Translations under genes and position numbers: made by a program
The notes under the pieces: generated by a model
Databases searched by the model: none
What the model saw: only the letters and a program-made list of their open reading frames with translations
What the model was told of the DNA's origin: nothing
In this document: positions 36,347-44,396 of the stretch, one piece after another
Numbering within the stretch: the stretch's first letter is position 1
Layout of the letters: each line of letters begins with the position of its first letter
Source of the DNA: Afipia sp. Root123D2
GTDB lineage: Bacteria; Pseudomonadota; Alphaproteobacteria; Rhizobiales; Xanthobacteraceae
Assembly (NCBI RefSeq): GCF_001425835.1
Contig: NZ_LMDP01000002.1
Location: forward strand, 466,828 to 530,827
Length of the DNA stretch: 64,000 bases
Direction of reading: 5' to 3'

Positions 36347-36976
36347 TTGAGCTACGCGGTCAAGGAAATCTTTCTGACGCTTCAAGGCGAAGGCGCCCAT
36401 GCCGGGCGCGCGTCGGCGTTCTGTCGTTTCGCCGGCTGTAATCTGTGGACAGGCCGCGAACAGGACCGCGCCACCGCCACCTGCCAGTTTTGCGACACCG
36501 ATTTCGTCGGCACCGACGGCACGCTCGGCGGACGCTACGTCTCGGCCGATGACCTGGCCGAGACCATCGCCGCACAGTGGACCGGCGGCGACAATCGCTA
36601 TGTCGTGCTGACCGGTGGCGAGCCGATGCTGCAAATCGACGCTGCGCTGATCGACGCGCTCCATGCCCGCCATTTCACCATCGCGGTCGAGACCAACGGC
36701 ACCATCGCGCCGCCGCCCGGTCTCGACTGGATCTGCGTGAGCCCAAAGGCCGGCGCGGATTTGATCGTGCGCAAAGGCCACGAACTCAAACTCGTTTATC
36801 CGCAAGCGAACGCTCTCCCCGAGCAATTTGCGGATCTCGATTTCGAACGGTTTTCATTGCAGCCGATGGACGGACCTGACATAGCGCAAAGCACCGAGCG
36901 CGCGATCGCGTACTGTCTTCGCCATCCACAATGGCGTCTCAGCATCCAGACGCACAAATCTCTTGGTATCAGGTAG
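36347..36976 (+). CDS. queE: 7-carboxy-7-deazaguanine synthase
   Basis: QueE converts carboxytetrahydropterin to 7-carboxy-7-deazaguanine on the way to queuosine. The 209-residue radical SAM protein opens with VKEIFLTLQGEGAHAGR and uses CNLWTGREQDRATATCQFC, a CX14CX2C cluster motif rather than CX3CX2C; such expanded motifs are known in QueE. LTGGEP (residues ~90-95) and VETNGT (~123) complete the core. The start is a TTG at 36347 with GGGGACGGA upstream. It is in a row with queD and hemF. Confidence 0.92.
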   Translation: MSYAVKEIFLTLQGEGAHAGRASAFCRFAGCNLWTGREQDRATATCQFCDTDFVGTDGTLGGRYVSADDLAETIAAQWTGGDNRYVVLTGGEPMLQIDAALIDALHARHFTIAVETNGTIAPPPGLDWICVSPKAGADLIVRKGHELKLVYPQANALPEQFADLDFERFSLQPMDGPDIAQSTERAIAYCLRHPQWRLSIQTHKSLGIR

Positions 36977-36992
36977 GACCGGACAACCGCTG

Positions 36993-37361
36993 ATGTGGGA
37001 ATTGACGAAATCGTTCCGCTTCGAAGCCGCGCACGCGCTGCCGGGCACGACGCTGGGCGAAAGCAGCCAGGAAATTCACGGCCATTCGTTTCGCGCCGAA
37101 GTCACGGTGCGCGGCACGCCGGATCCGGCCACCGGCATGGTGATGGATCTCGGCATTCTGGAGCGCCGCATCAACGAGGTGCAGGCGACGCTCGACCATA
37201 AATTCCTCAACAAGATTGAGGCGCTTGGCGCCCCGACGCTGGAAAACCTGTCGCGCTTCATTTGGGAACGCGTGCAGGCTGCGGGACACGTGACTCGCGT
37301 CAGCGTTCATCGCGACAGTTGCAACGAAAGCTGTGCCTATTTCGGTCCCAACGCCGGATAA
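36993..37361 (+). CDS. queD: QueD-like 6-carboxytetrahydropterin synthase (altered active site)
   Basis: A 122-residue member of the PTPS/QueD family, next to queE. The zinc histidines are present (H14, H29, H31 in FEAAH and HGH), as is the D68-H69 pair (LDHKFLN). However the catalytic Cys of E. coli QueD (CGRLHGH) is Ser25 here (SQEIHGH), and the Glu in KETC is Asp108 (RDSC). It may still act as QueD by another mechanism or be a functional variant. The queE neighbourhood favours a queuosine role. ATG 36993 starts 17 bases after queE. Confidence 0.8.
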   Translation: MWELTKSFRFEAAHALPGTTLGESSQEIHGHSFRAEVTVRGTPDPATGMVMDLGILERRINEVQATLDHKFLNKIEALGAPTLENLSRFIWERVQAAGHVTRVSVHRDSCNESCAYFGPNAG

Positions 37362-37365
37362 ACCC

Positions 37366-38253
37366 ATGGACAAAGCGACGATCGAGGCCCGCAAACAGCG
37401 CGCGCGCACGTGGTTCGAGACGCTGCGCGACGACATCTGCACATTGCTCGAGGCGCTCGAAGACGACGCGCCGGCCGACCTCCACGCCGGAGAAGCGGGA
37501 CGGTTCGAGCGCACCGCATGGACGCGCACCGATCATTCCGGCGCACCCGGCGGCGGCGGCGTGATGTCGATCATGCGCGGACGGCTGTTCGAGAAGGTCG
37601 GCGTCCATTGCTCGACGGTGCATGGCGAATTCGCTCCGGAGTTTCGCGGACAGATTCCCGGCGCTGCCGACGATCCGCGGTTCTGGGCGTCGGGCATTTC
37701 GCTGATCGCACATCCGCGCAATCCGAACGTGCCGGCGGTTCACATGAACACCCGTTTCGTGGTGACGACCAAGGCGTGGTTCGGCGGCGGCGCCGATCTG
37801 ACCCCGGTGCTGATGCGGCGTCGCTCGGATGAGGATTCCGACACGATCGCGTTCCACGCGGCGATGAAGACCGCCTGCGACGCCCACGCCACCATCGCGC
37901 CGTACGGCAAATACAAAAAATGGTGCGACGACTACTTCTACCTGCCCCACCGCAAGGAGGCCCGCGGCATCGGCGGGATTTTCTACGACTGGCTCGATTC
38001 CGGCGACTGGGACGCCGACCTCGCCTTTACCCAGGATGTCGGCCGGGCGTTCGCCGGAATTTATCCCGACATCGTCCGGCGGAACTTCAACGCATCGTGG
38101 ACCGCACAGGACCGGGAGGAGCAGCTGGTCCGGCGCGGCCGCTACGTGGAATTCAACCTGCTCTACGACCGGGGCACCATTTTCGGCCTGAAAACCGGCG
38201 GAAACGTCGATTCCATCCTGTCGTCGATGCCGCCCGAGGTGAAGTGGCCCTGA
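37366..38253 (+). CDS. hemF: Oxygen-dependent coproporphyrinogen III oxidase
   Basis: HemF decarboxylates two propionates of coproporphyrinogen III using O2 in haem synthesis. The 295-residue protein has the family blocks [20 protein letters not shown] (residues ~62-81), [21 protein letters not shown] (~127), [30 protein letters not shown] (~180-209), and [31 protein letters not shown] at the end. Length fits. ATG 37366 begins 4 bases after queD, so coupling is likely. Cytochrome bc1 genes lie close by, but in the other orientation. Confidence 0.96.
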   Translation: MDKATIEARKQRARTWFETLRDDICTLLEALEDDAPADLHAGEAGRFERTAWTRTDHSGAPGGGGVMSIMRGRLFEKVGVHCSTVHGEFAPEFRGQIPGAADDPRFWASGISLIAHPRNPNVPAVHMNTRFVVTTKAWFGGGADLTPVLMRRRSDEDSDTIAFHAAMKTACDAHATIAPYGKYKKWCDDYFYLPHRKEARGIGGIFYDWLDSGDWDADLAFTQDVGRAFAGIYPDIVRRNFNASWTAQDREEQLVRRGRYVEFNLLYDRGTIFGLKTGGNVDSILSSMPPEVKWP

Positions 38254-38361
38254 GGGTGGTCAGCTTGCGAAAATGGTACTAAATTACCGAGGCACCTGTC
38301 ACCGATTCAGCACACCTTGCAAAGATCGGCCGATCGGGAAGCCTCAAACCATACCCTTTGG

Positions 38362-38390
38362 TTGAGCACAGCCGACCCCTCCCTTAGTCT
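38362..38390 (+). promoter_or_regulatory. Candidate promoter of the outer-membrane barrel gene
   Basis: TTGAGC (38362-38367) and TAGTCT (38385-38390) are spaced 17 bases, about 55 bases before the ATG at 38445. It fits a moderate sigma-70-type promoter in the 191-base gap after hemF. Confidence 0.4.
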
Positions 38391-38444
38391 GCTGTCCATG
38401 GGCGCGGTGGAATCAAACCGCCGCAGAAAATTCTAGGGGCTCCA

Positions 38445-39233
38445 ATGCGCAAGATTGCTCTTCTCGTTCTCGCAACTGTGGGCCTTGGCCTGTCGCAGGC
38501 CGCTTCCGCTGCCGACCTCGGCACCGCGCCGCTTTACCGCAAAGCCCCTCCGATTGAGACCTTCTCCTGGACCGGCGCCTACATCGGCGGCTTCGTCGGC
38601 GGCGCCTTCGGTGCCAGCGACGCATCGACGACCAACCCGATCACCCTCGCAGGCGCACCGGTATTCGCCGGCCCGACCACCTACGGGCTCGGCTCCAGCG
38701 TGATCGCCGGCTACACCGATGGTTACAACTGGCAGGTCTCGCCGAACTGGGTCGTCGGTTATGAATCGGAAACCGGCTACATCAACCTCAAGGGCGCGGG
38801 CTCTTATGCAGCACAGCCGACCGCAACCGGTATCGCCGAAGCCAGCGGCACCTACAGCGCCTGGACCGGCCGTCTCGGCTACACTTGGGATCGCTCAATG
38901 ATCTACGCCAAGGGCGGTGTCGCGCTGGCTCGCTTCGACGTCGGCGGGTTCGACCCGACCCTCGGAACGCATTTCGACACCCGCCACCATCGCTACGAGT
39001 GGGGCTATGCCGTCGGCGGCGGCTGGGAATATGCCTTCGCTCCGAAGTGGACCATCAAGGCCGAATATCTCTATCTCGGCTTCGAGCGTGATCGCACCAC
39101 CTTCGGCGCCTCCAACAGCGTGACCGAGATTTCCACTGTCACCCACATTCCGGGCATCCACACCGCGAAGGTCGGCATCAACTACAAGTGGGACTGGATG
39201 ACCCTGCTGCCGGCGCAGCTGCGGCCGTTCTGA
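38445..39233 (+). CDS. Omp25/Omp31-like outer-membrane beta-barrel protein
   Basis: A 262-residue exported protein with a signal peptide cut after ASAAD (residues ~20-24). The mature start PLYRKAPPIETFSWTGAYIGGFVGGAFG is the usual opening of Hyphomicrobiales Omp25-like eight-stranded barrels. Alternating strands continue (WVVGYESETGYINLKG; GRLGYTWDRSMIYAKGGVALARFDVGG; GWEYAFAPKWTIKAEYLYLGFERD), and VGINYKWDW lies near the end. The last residue is Phe, favoured for BAM insertion. Probably abundant and structural; no enzymatic motif is seen. A good terminator follows. Confidence 0.85.
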   Translation: MRKIALLVLATVGLGLSQAASAADLGTAPLYRKAPPIETFSWTGAYIGGFVGGAFGASDASTTNPITLAGAPVFAGPTTYGLGSSVIAGYTDGYNWQVSPNWVVGYESETGYINLKGAGSYAAQPTATGIAEASGTYSAWTGRLGYTWDRSMIYAKGGVALARFDVGGFDPTLGTHFDTRHHRYEWGYAVGGGWEYAFAPKWTIKAEYLYLGFERDRTTFGASNSVTEISTVTHIPGIHTAKVGINYKWDWMTLLPAQLRPF

Positions 39234-39255
39234 TCCACGCCATCATCTGACATCT

Positions 39256-39286
39256 AAGCCCCGGACCTCGTCCGGGGCTTTTGTTT
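39256..39286 (+). terminator. Intrinsic terminator of the barrel gene
   Basis: AAGCCCCGGAC (39256-39266) pairs perfectly with GTCCGGGGCTT (39270-39280) over loop CTC, followed by TTGTTTT. Eleven-pair stem plus U tract; strong. Confidence 0.88.
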
Positions 39287-39317
39287 TGCGGAACGGAAAA
39301 GCGATCCGGTTCGCCGC

Positions 39318-40577
39318 TCACAGCCGATGGTCGTGGCGAAAACGAGCGACCGTCGCGTCGGCGATAGCCTTGAGCGACGACTCATCATCCGGAAAATCGG
39401 CAGCGAGCCATGCGTCTTCCGCCAGCGTCAGAACATGGCCGAGTGCCGGTCCTTCATTCAGCCCGCGTGACAGGAAATCGGACGCCCGAAGCGGAAACCG
39501 CGGCGCGGTCCAGCGCAGCGGCAGCGTTGCCATTTCGCGCCAGCGCGGCGAGACGGCATCGCGGCCCGAGCGCGCCCACGCCAGCATGATACGATCGCGA
39601 TAGCGGTCAGCGCCGAGGCGATACATCCGCCGCTTCGCCACTGCCTCGTCCATATCGCGCAGACGCCACCAGCGATGGCCCATCGAATCCAGCCGCTTGG
39701 TTTCGGCATTCGACAGCCGCAGCCGCTGCGACAGCCGCCGCGCGTCCTCGGTCACCGCAATCGCCAGCGCACCGAGACGCAGCACCGGGTCCGGCTGCAA
39801 GCCGAGCGCCTGCTCGGCCTCGATCATCCGCGCGAACGGCCCGTGATAGACCACGCCAGCCACGATCCGCAGCAACAGGCCGCCATCGTCCATCGCCACC
39901 AGCGCCGCTGCGGCGCCGGGCGCGACCACAAGTTTCAGCATCTCCATGCGCATGCGTTCGGCGGACAGATCCGTCAGTCCGTCGCGCCCCTTAATACAGG
40001 CGAGATAGCCGGCGCGATCCGGTTCGCCCGCGCCGTAGGCGGCATGAATCCGGAAGAAGCGCGGGATGCGCAGATAATCCTCGGCGATGCGTCGTGACGG
40101 TTCGCCGATGAAGCGGACGCGGCGCGCGGCGATATCGCCAAGGCCGCCGACATGGTCGTGCACCGTGCCGTCCGCCGACAGCGACAGCCCGTTGATGGTG
40201 AAATCGCGCCGCTGCGCATCGCGCGCCCAGTCGCGCCCGAACGCGACCTTGGCCCGGCGGCCATCGGTCTCGATATCCTCGCGCAGCGTCGTCACCTCGA
40301 GCGGCTGGCTGTCGATTACCAGCGTCACAGTACCGTGCTCGATCCCGGTCGGTACGCTCTTGATCCCGGCGGCACCGGCACGGCGTACCACCTCGTCGGG
40401 ATGCGCCGTTGTTGCAATGTCGATGTCGCCGACCGGCAGACCGAGCAACGCGTTGCGCACCGCGCCGCCGACCACGCGCCCTTCCTCCCCATCGGCATTC
40501 AGCAGCGCCAGAACGCGCGCCGCGGGACCTGCGGCGAGCCACGGCGCGACATCATGCCCGATGCGGGCTTCGCTCAT
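39318..40577 (-). CDS. cca: CCA tRNA nucleotidyltransferase / poly(A) polymerase family
   Basis: A 419-residue class II nucleotidyltransferase. VVGGAVRNALLGLPVGDIDIATTAHP (residues ~35-60) holds the G-G and DxD motifs. RRDFTINGLSL (~120) and GEPSRRIAEDYLRIPRFFRIHA (~155-175) are further head and neck blocks. It adds or repairs the tRNA 3' CCA end. It starts at ATG 40577, overlapping the stop of the DUF6111 gene by ATGA, and is last in the minus-strand operon DUF1285-nudix-DUF6111-cca. Confidence 0.92.
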   Translation of the reverse strand: MSEARIGHDVAPWLAAGPAARVLALLNADGEEGRVVGGAVRNALLGLPVGDIDIATTAHPDEVVRRAGAAGIKSVPTGIEHGTVTLVIDSQPLEVTTLREDIETDGRRAKVAFGRDWARDAQRRDFTINGLSLSADGTVHDHVGGLGDIAARRVRFIGEPSRRIAEDYLRIPRFFRIHAAYGAGEPDRAGYLACIKGRDGLTDLSAERMRMEMLKLVVAPGAAAALVAMDDGGLLLRIVAGVVYHGPFARMIEAEQALGLQPDPVLRLGALAIAVTEDARRLSQRLRLSNAETKRLDSMGHRWWRLRDMDEAVAKRRMYRLGADRYRDRIMLAWARSGRDAVSPRWREMATLPLRWTAPRFPLRASDFLSRGLNEGPALGHVLTLAEDAWLAADFPDDESSLKAIADATVARFRHDHRL

Positions 40578-40837
40578 TTATCGGTCCCCGGGATCAGTAC
40601 GCCGTTTTCAATCCGCGCCGGTGTGTAGGTCGAGCCCGGCGGCGCACCGGAAAAATGCGCCAAAAAAAGCAGGCTCGCAATCACCAGCAGGAATGCAACC
40701 AATGCCAGCCTGACGACAATCCGCAGCGGCCACGATGAAGGATGCAGGACGTTGGCGCGAGTAGCGAGAACGAACAACGCATAGGCCGCGAACGGGATGA
40801 GAAAGATGCCGACCTCAGTCAGGACAGGACGGATCAT
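40574..40837 (-). CDS. DUF6111-like small membrane protein
   Basis: An 87-residue protein with two membrane helices (residues ~5-27 and ~42-65) and a short polar tail (GSTYTPARIENGVLIPGTDK), in which TPARxENGxLxPG is a recognisable family end. No enzymatic motif is present and function is unknown. It overlaps the nudix gene upstream and cca downstream, each by ATGA, so the three are translationally coupled. Confidence 0.75.
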   Translation of the reverse strand: MIRPVLTEVGIFLIPFAAYALFVLATRANVLHPSSWPLRIVVRLALVAFLLVIASLLFLAHFSGAPPGSTYTPARIENGVLIPGTDK

Positions 40838-41568
40838 TTAAGCCAGATCCGCTCATACAGTGCGCGCAACATCCCGGCGGTCGCACCCCAGATGTAGCGA
40901 TGCTCATAGGGCATTTCGTAGAACGACCGCTTCATGCCGCGAAATTCCTTGCTGCCGAGCTTATGGTTGACCGGATCCATCAGGAACGCCAGCGGCACTT
41001 CGAAGACGTCGTCCACCTCGGAGGCATTGATCGCAAGTTCGAATCCCGGCCGCACCCGCGCGAGCGTCGGTAAAATGCGGAAACCGAAGCCGGTGGCATA
41101 GACATCAAGATAGCCGATCGGATCGACGAAGCTGCGCTTCAATCCGATTTCCTCGTCGGCCTCGCGCAGCGCGGCATCGAGCGGCGAAGCATCGCCCGCA
41201 TCGATCTTACCGCCGGGAAAAGAAACCTGCCCGGCATGTTCGTTCAGATGCTCCGCGCGCTTGGTCAGCAGCACCGTTGGTTGATCATGCTCGACCACGG
41301 CGACCAGAACGGCAGCGGGACGAACCGGCCGCTCCTGCGCGATGATCTGCAGCATCGCGTCGGTGCCGAAATCGCCGGTCGGCGCCAGAACGCTGGCGTC
41401 GGTCAGGCCCGGCGGCACGTCGAAGGCGAGCCGCTCACGCGCGCGGCGGAAAAACTCATCCGATCCGATGTCGACCGATTCAGCGTTCGCCACCGGCGAA
41501 GCGTTCGTCATGTCCAGCTTCAACGTGCCGACCTTCAGGGAAGTGTCTTTCACAGAACCGTCCGTCAA
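40834..41568 (-). CDS. CoA pyrophosphatase (nudix hydrolase)
   Basis: A 244-residue nudix enzyme of the CoA-diphosphatase branch. LLTKRAEHLNEHAGQVSFPGG (residues ~102-122) is the NuCoA signature, and GGKIDAGDASPLDAALREADEEIGL (~121-145) is the nudix box with its REUXEE metal ligands. It hydrolyses CoA or oxidised CoA to phosphopantetheine and 3',5'-ADP. TTG 41568 is taken as the start because it overlaps the previous stop (TTGA) and AAGGGGC lies just upstream; ATG 41511 is the alternative. Confidence 0.88.
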   Translation of the reverse strand: MTDGSVKDTSLKVGTLKLDMTNASPVANAESVDIGSDEFFRRARERLAFDVPPGLTDASVLAPTGDFGTDAMLQIIAQERPVRPAAVLVAVVEHDQPTVLLTKRAEHLNEHAGQVSFPGGKIDAGDASPLDAALREADEEIGLKRSFVDPIGYLDVYATGFGFRILPTLARVRPGFELAINASEVDDVFEVPLAFLMDPVNHKLGSKEFRGMKRSFYEMPYEHRYIWGATAGMLRALYERIWLK

Positions 41569-42188
41569 ACTCCGCCCCTTACCTGCCCGGCATCCGCCAT
41601 CGCAAAAAACTCGCCGCCCGAGGCGACGCCGAATACCTCTTGGCCATCGACGACTCGCTCCTCACCCAACTCAACCAGATCATAATAGATCGCGCGCGTG
41701 ACCTTTGCCCACAAATCGGCCCGTACATGCAGATAGGGCGTCAGGCCGCCATCAACCGCCATCTCGAAGCGCAGGCGGTGGGCGACGTCGCAGGTCACCC
41801 AGTCATCGACATTGGTGCGGAAACTGAGCGTCCGGCTGGCGCCGTCGCCGTCCTGCTGCATTTCCACTGCAAGAAACGGGACGTCGTCGACACGGATGCC
41901 GACCTTTTCGACCGGCGTGACCAGAAAATACTTGCCGTCCTCGCGTTTGAGCACGGTCGAGAACAGCCGAACCAGCGCTGGCCGGCCGATCGGCGTCCCG
42001 AGATAGAACCAGGTGCCGTCGCCGGCGATCCGCATGTCCAGATCGCCGCAAAACGGCGGGTTCCACAGGTGCACCGGCGGCAGGCCTTTCGTGCCGGCGC
42101 TGCGCGCCGCGTGGGTTAGCCCGTCGAGGCGATTGGCCGCGCTTTCACTCGCTTTTTGCAGGTCCGGCATCTGCCCTTGCTTCGCCAT
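41565..42188 (-). CDS. DUF1285 family protein
   Basis: A 207-residue soluble protein matching DUF1285: PPVHLWNPPFCGDLDMRIAGDGTWFYLGTPIGRPALVRLFSTVLKREDGKYFLVTPVEKVGIRVDDVPF (residues ~40-110), then TNVDDWVTCDVAHRLRFE and LTPYLHVRADLWAKVTRAIYYDLVELG. Function unknown. The start is ATG 42188 with GGGGC ahead. It heads a four-gene operon ending with cca. The 265-base divergent gap to moxR (42189-42453) shows only a short palindrome near 42287. Confidence 0.85.
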   Translation of the reverse strand: MAKQGQMPDLQKASESAANRLDGLTHAARSAGTKGLPPVHLWNPPFCGDLDMRIAGDGTWFYLGTPIGRPALVRLFSTVLKREDGKYFLVTPVEKVGIRVDDVPFLAVEMQQDGDGASRTLSFRTNVDDWVTCDVAHRLRFEMAVDGGLTPYLHVRADLWAKVTRAIYYDLVELGEERVVDGQEVFGVASGGEFFAMADAGQVRGGV

Positions 42189-42453
42189 GGTTTGCCCCGA
42201 CTTTAGCAGCCTTGTTTGGCACGATTGCTGCTCGAATTTCCAGAGGTTGGCGCTCCGGCAACTCGCCACAACGTGATCAGGTGCGCGCTGTCGGACAGCT
42301 AATGTGGGGATAGTTCAATTCAGAAAACACAGGGACTGGGTGAAAGAATAGCATCCGATTCATAGCATGGCGTCACCGCGCGGCGAACCGCGCCGCAGCG
42401 GGACTAAAACGTCGCACACGGCGTTTCCACAAGACAGATCGCAGGAGTATCCA

Positions 42454-43458
42454 ATGGCCGGTGCAGACAGTGTCGAAAAACTCGAGGACGTGATCGTCCG
42501 CTCCGCCGAACAGCTTGCGGGCAACATCCGCGCGGCAAAGGAAGCCATCTCGACCGTGATCTTCGGTCAGGATCGCGTGGTCGAAAATGCGCTGGTCACC
42601 ATCCTGTCCGGCGGCCACGCGCTGCTGATCGGCGTGCCGGGCCTCGCCAAGACCAAGCTGGTCGAAACGCTCGGCATCACGCTCGGGCTCGACGCCAAGC
42701 GCGTGCAGTTCACGCCGGACCTGATGCCGTCCGACATTCTCGGCGCCGAGGTGCTCGATGAAAGCGTCAGCGGCAAGCGATCGTTCCGCTTCATCGCAGG
42801 ACCCGTGTTCGCGCAACTTCTGATGGCCGACGAAATCAACCGCGCCTCGCCGCGCACGCAGTCCGCTCTGCTGCAGGCGATGCAGGAGCAGCACATCACG
42901 GTGGCCGGCGCGCGCCACGATCTGCCCAAGCCGTTCCACGTGCTCGCGACGCAGAACCCTCTCGAACAGGAAGGCACCTATCCGCTGCCCGAAGCGCAAC
43001 TCGACCGCTTCCTGATGGAGATCGATGTCGATTATCCCGACCGCGATGCCGAGCGCAGGATTCTGTTCGAAACCACCGGCGCCGAAGAGACCAGTGCGAA
43101 AACCGCGATGACCGCCGAAACACTGATCACGGCACAGCGGTTGGTGCGGCGTCTTCCGGTCGGCGAATCCGTTGTCGAGGCTATCCTCTCCCTTGTTCGG
43201 TCCGCTCGCCCCGGCGACGAAGGCGGCGAAACCGGCAAATCGATCGCATGGGGACCCGGTCCCCGCGCCAGTCAGGCATTGATGCTCGCCGTCCGCGCCC
43301 GCGCGCTGCTCGACGGCCGGCTCGCACCGTCGATTGACGACGTCCTCGATCTTGCAGAGCCCATTCTGAAGCACCGCATGGCGCTGACATTCTCCGCGCG
43401 CGCCGAAGGCCAGACCATCACCAACGTGATCCGGCAACTGAAGACGCGGATCGGCTGA
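42454..43458 (+). CDS. MoxR-type AAA+ ATPase
   Basis: A 334-residue AAA+ ATPase of the MoxR family. GVPGLAKTKLVETLG (residues ~60-75, Walker A), LLMADEINRASPRTQSALLQAMQEQ (~125-150, Walker B and the following signature), and NPLEQEGTYPLPEAQLDRFL (~165-185, sensor region). MoxR proteins act as chaperones for VWA-domain proteins and metal-enzyme assembly. The gene heads a four-gene operon whose members are DUF58, BatA-DUF4159 and VWA-like membrane proteins. ATG 42454 follows CAGGAGT. Confidence 0.9.
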   Translation: MAGADSVEKLEDVIVRSAEQLAGNIRAAKEAISTVIFGQDRVVENALVTILSGGHALLIGVPGLAKTKLVETLGITLGLDAKRVQFTPDLMPSDILGAEVLDESVSGKRSFRFIAGPVFAQLLMADEINRASPRTQSALLQAMQEQHITVAGARHDLPKPFHVLATQNPLEQEGTYPLPEAQLDRFLMEIDVDYPDRDAERRILFETTGAEETSAKTAMTAETLITAQRLVRRLPVGESVVEAILSLVRSARPGDEGGETGKSIAWGPGPRASQALMLAVRARALLDGRLAPSIDDVLDLAEPILKHRMALTFSARAEGQTITNVIRQLKTRIG

Positions 43459-44396
43459 TGGCACCCGCGCTAAAGCCGGCAACGCAGGAGATCGAGGCAG
43501 TCCGGCGCGCCGACGGCGAAAGCCGGTCGCTCGCCGCGTCGCTGCCGCGCCTCGTGCTGGAAGCGCGCCGCATCGCTGCCAACGTCATCCACGGTTTGCA
43601 CGGCCGCCGCCGCGCCGGCACCGGCGAGAATTTTTGGCAATATCGCCGCTTCGTCTCCGGCGAAGCCGCGCAGCGCGTCGACTGGCGGCGCTCGGCGCGC
43701 GACGACCATCTCTACGTCCGCGAACAGGAATGGGAAGCCGCGCACACGGTGTGGCTGTGGCCGGACCGTTCGCCGTCGATGGCGTTCGCCTCCAGGACCG
43801 CGCGCGACAGCAAGCTCGAGCGCGCACTGGTGGTGGCGTTCGCGCTGGCCGAACTGCTGGTCACCGGCGGCGAGCGCGTCGGGATTCCCGGCCTGATGAC
43901 TCCGAGCTCGAGCCGCAACGTCGTCGACAAGATGGCGCAGGCGATGCTGCACGACCGCGCCACGCGCGCGAGCCTGCCGCCGCAATTCGTGCCCTCGCCG
44001 CTGGCGGAGCTTGTCGTGCTGTCCGATTTCTGGGCGCCGATCGACGAGATTCGCGTCATGCTCGGCGGCCTGTCGTCGTCCGGCGCGCACGGCACGTTGC
44101 TGCAGATCGTCGATCCGGCGGAAGAAACCTTTCCCTACTCCGGCCGTATCGAGTTCGTCGAACCGGAAGGCGCGGGCGTCATCACCGCCGGCCGCGCGGA
44201 AAACTGGGCGAAGGATTACATCGCCCGCGTCGCGGCGCATCGCGCCGCCATTCGTGCCGAGGCGAACAAGCGCGACTGGCTGTTCTCGATCCACACCACC
44301 GATCTCTCCGCAGCCGAACTGTTGCTGTTCCTCCACACCGGCATGATGGCATCGCGGGATAGCGTACGCGGCGTCAAGGCGGGACAACCCGCATGA
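43458..44396 (+). CDS. DUF58 domain protein
   Basis: A 312-residue protein carrying the DUF58 core: GTGENFWQYRRFVSGEAAQRVDWRRSARDDHLYVREQEWE (residues ~53-95), then a VWA-like fold with WPDRSPSMAF (DxSxS) and VLSDFW. DUF58 proteins accompany MoxR ATPases and are thought to be their clients or partners. The start overlaps the moxR stop by one base (TGATG) and its end overlaps the next gene by four, so coupling is tight. Cytoplasmic. Confidence 0.85.
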   Translation: MAPALKPATQEIEAVRRADGESRSLAASLPRLVLEARRIAANVIHGLHGRRRAGTGENFWQYRRFVSGEAAQRVDWRRSARDDHLYVREQEWEAAHTVWLWPDRSPSMAFASRTARDSKLERALVVAFALAELLVTGGERVGIPGLMTPSSSRNVVDKMAQAMLHDRATRASLPPQFVPSPLAELVVLSDFWAPIDEIRVMLGGLSSSGAHGTLLQIVDPAEETFPYSGRIEFVEPEGAGVITAGRAENWAKDYIARVAAHRAAIRAEANKRDWLFSIHTTDLSAAELLLFLHTGMMASRDSVRGVKAGQPA

